From Puffinus mauretanicus (taxonomy: Eukaryota > Chordata > Aves > Procellariiformes > Procellariidae), in the NCBI GenBank assembly GCA_023333565.1, contig JAJKFH010003189.1, positions 89,702 through 153,701 on the forward strand: a stretch of DNA of 64,000 nucleotides, read 5' to 3'. The position numbers and the translations under genes were made by a program. Below are positions 59,140 through 64,000 of this stretch, piece by piece; position 1 is the first letter of the stretch, and each line of letters begins with the position of its first letter. The notes beneath the pieces were generated by a model. That model did not search any database. It was not told where the DNA came from and saw nothing but the letters and a program-made list of their open reading frames with translations.

Positions 59140-60188
59140 TAAGGGATGAAGATGAACCAGGGCCATCACGAGAACAGGAGGAGGAGGGGGCAGAACCCGT
59201 GAATGAGATGGTGACCACCCGATCCCTATCTCTGGGTGAGCTGCGAGATATGCGAAAAGACTTCAGCCGTCGTCCAGGCGAGCACATTGTCACTTGGCTG
59301 CTCCGATGCTGGGATAACGGGGCCAGTAGCCTGGAATTAGAGGGTAGAGAAGCCAAGCAGCTGGGATCCCTTTCTAGGGAAGGGGGCATTGACAAAGCAA
59401 TTGGACAAGGGGCACAAGTCCTCAGCCTCTGGAGGCGACTCCTGTCAGGTGTGAAGGAAAGGTATCCCTTCAAGGAAGATGTTATATGCCACCCAGGCAA
59501 GTGGACCACCATGGAGAGAGGTATCCAGTACCTGAGAAAATTAGCTGTGCTGGAAGTGATTTATGATGACCTGAACAACGAGCAGTTATCCAAAGACCCA
59601 GATGAAGTCAAATGCACCCGACCCATGTGGCGGAAGTTTGTACGGAGCGCACCAGCGTCACATGCAAACTCATTGGCAGTAATGACCTGGAGAGATGGAG
59701 AGGAACAAGCGGTGGATGAACTGGCTGGCCAACTCCGGCAATATGAAGAAAGTCTCTCTTCCTCCCTACGGGCCTGTGTCTCTGCTGTGGAGAAACTGTC
59801 TCAGGAGGTCCAGCAACTCAAAGAGGATATGTCCTGCTCCCCACCTGCACGGGCCAGTGTCTCAGCCATTAGGAGCAAGCGTCCCTCTGCTCAAGAGAGA
59901 AGACATCGTGGGTACACACGCCGGGGCAACCTGTGGTTTTACCTGCGTGACCACGGAGAGGACATGAGGAAGTGGGATGCAAAACCTACCTCAGTCCTAC
60001 AGGCACGGGTACACGAGTTGCAAGGGAAAACAACCACAAAAGGGGGTCCTTCCAGGAAAACTGCTGCTCCAGTCTCCAGTGAGTTCCCCAGACAGAGTAG
60101 AAGGACTGATTCCACTTCCGACCTTAACAAAGGGACTTCTGACTCATACTTACAAGAAGTGGATAGCGAATATGATGACCAGGACTAG
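59079..60188 (+). CDS. ERV-L second gag-region frame (about 369 aa)
   Basis: Open frame following the first gag frame, with no ATG at its start. It encodes a basic/acidic stretch, then a helical, Trp-containing region with LSLGELRDMRKDFSR and WLLRCWDNGA, plausible capsid-like features. A coiled-coil-prone segment (AVEKLSQEVQQLKEDM) and an Arg/Ser-rich C-terminus follow. No zinc knuckle, as in spuma-related Gags. It ends at TAG (60186-60188), and pol continues in the same frame directly after it. Confidence 0.65.
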   Translation: MPVSVAPIQKRKCTRKSARLVRDEDEPGPSREQEEEGAEPVNEMVTTRSLSLGELRDMRKDFSRRPGEHIVTWLLRCWDNGASSLELEGREAKQLGSLSREGGIDKAIGQGAQVLSLWRRLLSGVKERYPFKEDVICHPGKWTTMERGIQYLRKLAVLEVIYDDLNNEQLSKDPDEVKCTRPMWRKFVRSAPASHANSLAVMTWRDGEEQAVDELAGQLRQYEESLSSSLRACVSAVEKLSQEVQQLKEDMSCSPPARASVSAIRSKRPSAQERRHRGYTRRGNLWFYLRDHGEDMRKWDAKPTSVLQARVHELQGKTTTKGGPSRKTAAPVSSEFPRQSRRTDSTSDLNKGTSDSYLQEVDSEYDDQD

Positions 60189-62663
60189 AGGGGCCCTGCC
60201 TCCAGCCAGGTGGAGGAAAGGGACACCCGGGTTTACTGGACCGTGTGGATTCGATGGCCTGGCACATCAGATCCACAAGAATATAAGGCTCTCGTAGACA
60301 CCGGTGCACAGTGTACCCTGATGCCATCAAACTATAAAGGGGCAGAACCCATTTGTATTTCTGGAGTGACAGGGGGATCCCAAGAGTTAACTGTATTGGA
60401 GGCCGAAGTGAGCCTAACCGGGAATGAGTGGCAGAAGCACCCCATTGTGACTGGCCCAGAGGCTCCGTGCATCCTTGGCATAGACTACCTCAGGAGAGGG
60501 TATTTTAAGGACCCAAAAGGGTACCGGTGGGCTTTTGGCATAGCTGCCCTGGAGACGGAGGAAATTAAACAGCTGTCCACCTTGCCTGGTCTCTCGGAGG
60601 ACCCTTCTGTTGTGGGGTTGTTGAAGGTCCAAGAACAACAGGTACCAATTGCTACCACAACAGTGCACCGGCGGCAATACCGCACCAACCGAGACTCCCT
60701 GATCCCCATCCATGAGCTGATTCGTCGACTGGAGAGCCAAGGAGTGATCAGTAAGACTCGCTCACCCTTCAACAGTCCCATATGGCCAGTGAGAAAGTCT
60801 ACTGGAGAGTGGAGACTAACAGTAGACTACCGTGGCCTGAACGAAGTCACGCCGCCACTGAGTGCTGCCGTGCCGGACATGTTGGAACTCCAATACGAAC
60901 TGGAGTCAAAGGCAGCCAAGTGGTACGCCACCATTGATATCGCTAATGCCTTCTTCTCCATCCCTTTGGCAGCAGAGTGCAGGCCACAGTTTGCTTTCAC
61001 TTGGAGGGGTGTCCAGTACACCTGGAACCGACTGCCCCAGGGGTGGAAACACAGCCCTACCATTTGCCATGGACTGATCCACACCGCACTGGAACAGGGT
61101 GAGGCTCCAGAACATCTGCAGTACATTGATGACATCATCGTGTGGGGCAACACAGCAGAGGAAGTTTTCGAGAAAGGGGAGAGAATAGTCCAAATCCTGC
61201 TGAAGGCTGGCTTTGCAATAAAACGAAGTAAGGTCAAGGGACCTGCACAGGAGATCCAGTTTTTAGGAATAAAATGGCAAGATGGACGTCGTCAGATCCC
61301 AACGGATGTGATTAATAAAATAACAGCTATGTCTCCACCAACTAACAAAAAGGAAACGCAAGCTTTCTTAGGCGTTGTGGGTTTTTGGAGAATGCATATT
61401 CCAAATTACAGTCAGATCGTAAGCCCTCTCTATCACGTGACCAGGAAGAAGAACGACTTCAAATGGGGCCCTGAGCAGCGACAAGCATTTGAACAAATTA
61501 AACAGGAGATAGTTCAGGCAGTAGCCCTTGGGCCAGTCCGGGCAGGACAAGATGTGAAGAACGTGCTCTACACCGCAGCCGGGGAGAATGGCCCTACCTG
61601 GAGCCTCTGGCAGAAAGCACCAGGGGAGACTCGAGGTCGACCCTTGGGGTTCTGGAGTCGGGGATACAGAGGATCCGAGGCCCGCTACACTCCAACTGAG
61701 AAGGAGATACTGGCAGCATATGAAGGGGTTCAAGCTGCTTCGGAAGTGGTTGGCACTGAAGCCCAGCTCCTCCTGGCACCCCGACTGCCGGTGCTGGGCT
61801 GGATGTTCAAAGGGAGCGTCCCCTCTACACATCATGCAACCAATGCTACGTGGAGTAAGTGGGTGGCGCTGATCACACAACGGGCCCGAATAGGAAACCC
61901 CAGTCGCCCAGGAATTTTGGAGGTGATCACGAACTGGCCAGAAGGCAAAGATTTTGGAATATCCCCAGAGGAGGAGGTGACGCGTGCTGAAGAGGCCCCA
62001 CCATATAACAAACTACCAGAAAACAAGAAGCAATATGCCCTGTTCACCGATGGGTCCTGTCGCCTTGTGGGAAAACATCAGAGATGGAAGGCTGCGGTAT
62101 GGAGTCCTATACGCCAAGTTGCAGAAACTGCTGAAGGAGAAGGTGAATCGAGTCAGTTTGCAGAGGTGAAAGCCATCCAGCTGGCCTTGGACATTGCCGA
62201 GCGAGAAAAATGGCCAGTACTTTATCTCTATACTGATTCCTGGATGGTGGCAAATGCCCTGTGGGGATGGTTGCAGCAGTGGAAGCAGAACAACTGGCAG
62301 CGCAGAGGTAAACCCATCTGGGCTGCCGCGTTGTGGCAAGATATTGCTGCCCGGGTAGAGAACCTGACTGTAAAGGTACGTCACGTAGATGCTCACGTAC
62401 CCAAGAGTTGGGCCAGTGAAGAGCACCAAAACAACCAGCAGGTGGATCAGGCTGCCAAGATCGAAGTAGCTCAGGTAGATCTGGACTGGCAACATAAAGG
62501 TGAATTATTTATAGCTCGTTGGGCCCATGACACCTCAGGCCACCAAGGGAGAGATGCAACATATAGATGGGCTCGTGATCGAGGGGTGGATTTGACCATG
62601 GACACTATTGCACAAGTTATCCACGAATGTGAAACATGCGCTGCAATCAAGCAAGCCAAGTGA
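60189..62663 (+). pseudogene. ERV-L pol: protease, RT, RNase H, integrase N-terminus
   Basis: The frame is open from the codon after the gag TAG to TGA at 62661-62663. Positions counted from the GTG at 60210: protease active site LVDTG at residues 29-32; RT with LPQGW and YIDD at 305-308; RNase H with FTDGS at 612, then the FAEVKAI glutamate, YTDSW and HVDAHV. The integrase zinc site follows, HDTSGH (from 773) and CETC (about 806). The TGA falls just after the zinc site, so the integrase core is cut off. No env follows. PR, RT and RNase H look uninterrupted. Confidence 0.9.
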
Positions 62664-63373
62664 GTAAAGCCTCTTTGGTATGGAGGACGATGGTTGAAGT
62701 ATAAATATGGGGAGGCTTGGCAGATTGATTATATCACGCTCCCACAAACCCGACAGGGCAAGCGCTACGTGCTCACCATGGTAGAAGTAACCACAGGATG
62801 GCTGAAAACATACCCTGTGCCCCATGCCACCGCCCGGAACACCATCCTGGGCCTTGAAAAACAAGTCCTATGGCGACATGGCACCCCAGAAAGAATTGAG
62901 TCAGACAACGGGACTCACTTCCGAAACACCCTCATAGACACCTGGGCCAAAGAGCATGGCATTGAGTGGGTTTATCACATCCCCTACCATGCACCAGCCT
63001 CCGGAAAAATTGAACGATACAACGGGCTGTTAAGACAACACTGAGGGCAATGGGTGGTGGGACATTCAAGCATTGGGACACACATTTAGCAAAGGCCACC
63101 TGGTTAGTCAACACTAGGGGATCTGTCACTCGAGCTGGCCCTGCCCAATCCAAACCCTTACGTGCTGTAGGGGGGGATAAAGTCCCTGTCGTGCATATGA
63201 GGAATATGCTGGGGAAGACGGTCTGGGTTACTCCTGCCTCTGGCAAGGGAAAACCCATCCGTGGGATTGCTTTTGCTCAGGGACCTGGGTGCGCGTGGTG
63301 GGTGATGAGAAAGGATGGGGAAGTCCGGTGTGTACCTCAAGGGGATTTAATTTTGGGTGAAAATAGCCAATGA
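62664..63373 (+). pseudogene. ERV-L integrase core and C-terminus, broken
   Basis: Continues in the pol frame after the TGA. Catalytic residues are visible: Asp in WQIDYI, Asp in ESDNGTHF, and Glu in GKIERYN, fitting the D,D,35E pattern. A second TGA at 63042-63044 ends this frame. The remaining C-terminal domain (WLVNTRGSVTRAG, to the end of the coding similarity) is in another frame at 63050-63373, so an indel lies near 63045. Two breaks make this integrase non-functional as it stands. Confidence 0.88.
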
Positions 63374-63802
63374 ACTGAATTGTATGCTGTTAGTTATTAC
63401 ATGGTACTGTATGTCATCACTTCTATGGTTACCATATGCCATATTAACAGTATTACAGTAAGAATCACCCAGATTAATGTAGGATGAACTCCGATGAAAC
63501 TGAGCAAAGTGCAACGATGATAGAACCGGACGAGCGCCCAGAACTGGCCTCCGCATGCAAGAGCCCAACACCACACACCATCTCTCCTGCCCTGCAAGAC
63601 TGTTATGACAGGTGGGACCCGAAGTCATGGACTAAATGAACTCAACGGGCGTTTTAGAGGGATGGCCCATGGACTAAGGGAATGATATCCCTGTATGTGT
63701 ATATATCAAAAGGCAGGGAAAAGTAGCGGTGACTAATTGGAATGTATTGGAAAATGTGAGACCTGGGCATGATGTAGATGGTATAGAATAAGGGGTGCAG
63801 AG
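63374..63802 (+). other. Region between integrase end and 3' LTR, no env
   Basis: 430 bases with no sizeable plus-strand frame. A loose purine-rich stretch (gaataaggggtgcagag) lies directly before the LTR and may be the polypurine tract. No env or dUTPase frame is present. Confidence 0.7.
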
Positions 63803-64000
63803 TGTCCTGGTTCCAGCTGGGACAGGGTTAACTTTCTTCCCAGTAGCTTGGGGGGTGTGCTGTGTTTTGGGTTCGGTGTGAAAGGAGCGTTGATGGCCCA
63901 TTGATGCCCCATTGATGCTTTGGCTGTTGCTGGGTGATGCTTGCACCGGGAGGGGGGAGCGCAGCCGGGGTGGTGGACCCAACTGGCCAATGGGGTATTC
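63803..64000 (+). repeat. ERV-L 3' LTR, first 198 bp
   Basis: Begins tgtcctgg like the 5' LTR and runs to the window edge with a single difference from it. The target-site duplication lies outside the window. Confidence 0.93.

Larger units (their letters stand above)
57663..64000 (+). mobile_element. ERV-L-like (class III, spuma-related) provirus, right end cut by window
   Basis: Plan: LTR, Lys-type primer binding site, two gag-region frames, pol in the order protease, RT, RNase H, integrase, no visible env, then the start of the 3' LTR at 63803. The pol sequence resembles the ERV-L group (RT motif YIDD, RNase H FTDGS, integrase HHCC and DDE). The 198 bp of 3' LTR visible differ from the 5' LTR at one site (agctgg against aactgg), so insertion is recent. 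Coding breaks are described under the individual entries. Confidence 0.9.

Overview
This window comes from a bird genome and very probably from the Z chromosome. The clues are intron-containing vertebrate genes, several CR1 LINE fragments, an ERV-L type provirus, and a gene order (UBE2R2, then UBAP2, then type I interferons) that I know from the chicken Z-linked interferon locus. The species cannot be named from the sequence.

Layout. Positions 1-22440 hold the last four coding exons (2 to 5) and the 3' UTR of UBE2R2 on the + strand, a CDC34-family ubiquitin-conjugating enzyme. Exon 1 lies left of the window. About 2.4 kb of intergenic DNA follows. Positions 24891-34744 hold the last seven coding exons and the 3' UTR of UBAP2 on the - strand, so the two genes converge tail to tail. 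UBAP2 introns carry CR1 fragments, and a small hAT-type transposon with an 8-bp target duplication lies at 35300-35577.

Positions 37.4-57.4 kb hold a young tandem array of intronless type I interferon genes, all on the + strand, at 37852, 41396, 44389, 47415, 50961 and 53988. The promoter of a seventh is still present at 57297-57412, but its coding region has been replaced by retroviral sequence. The array is built from three modules: a core of about 0.75 kb (promoter plus the first ~180 codons) and two alternative 3' modules. Module 'a' (~2.25 kb) gives an IFN-alpha-like C-terminus and contains a CR1 fragment. Module 'b' (~2.76 kb) gives an IFN-beta-like C-terminus with a long extension. The order is core-b, core-a, core-a, core-b, core-a, core-b, core (cut). 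Only the first gene has an IFN-beta-style promoter with an NF-kB site. Genes 4 and 6 join an IFN-alpha-type promoter to an IFN-beta-type tail, and gene 2 is frameshifted by clustered small deletions.

Positions 57413-57662 are an inverted scrap of ERV-L pol. From 57663 to the window end lies a + strand ERV-L-like provirus: 5' LTR, Lys-type primer binding site, two overlapping gag-region frames, a long pol (protease, RT, RNase H, integrase) with breaks in the integrase, no visible env, and the first 198 bp of a 3' LTR. That stretch differs from the 5' LTR at one base, so the insertion is recent.

The most interesting content is the modular, chimeric interferon array and its position. The remaining UBAP2 exons are not found between 34.7 kb and the array, so the array may be nested in a UBAP2 intron.
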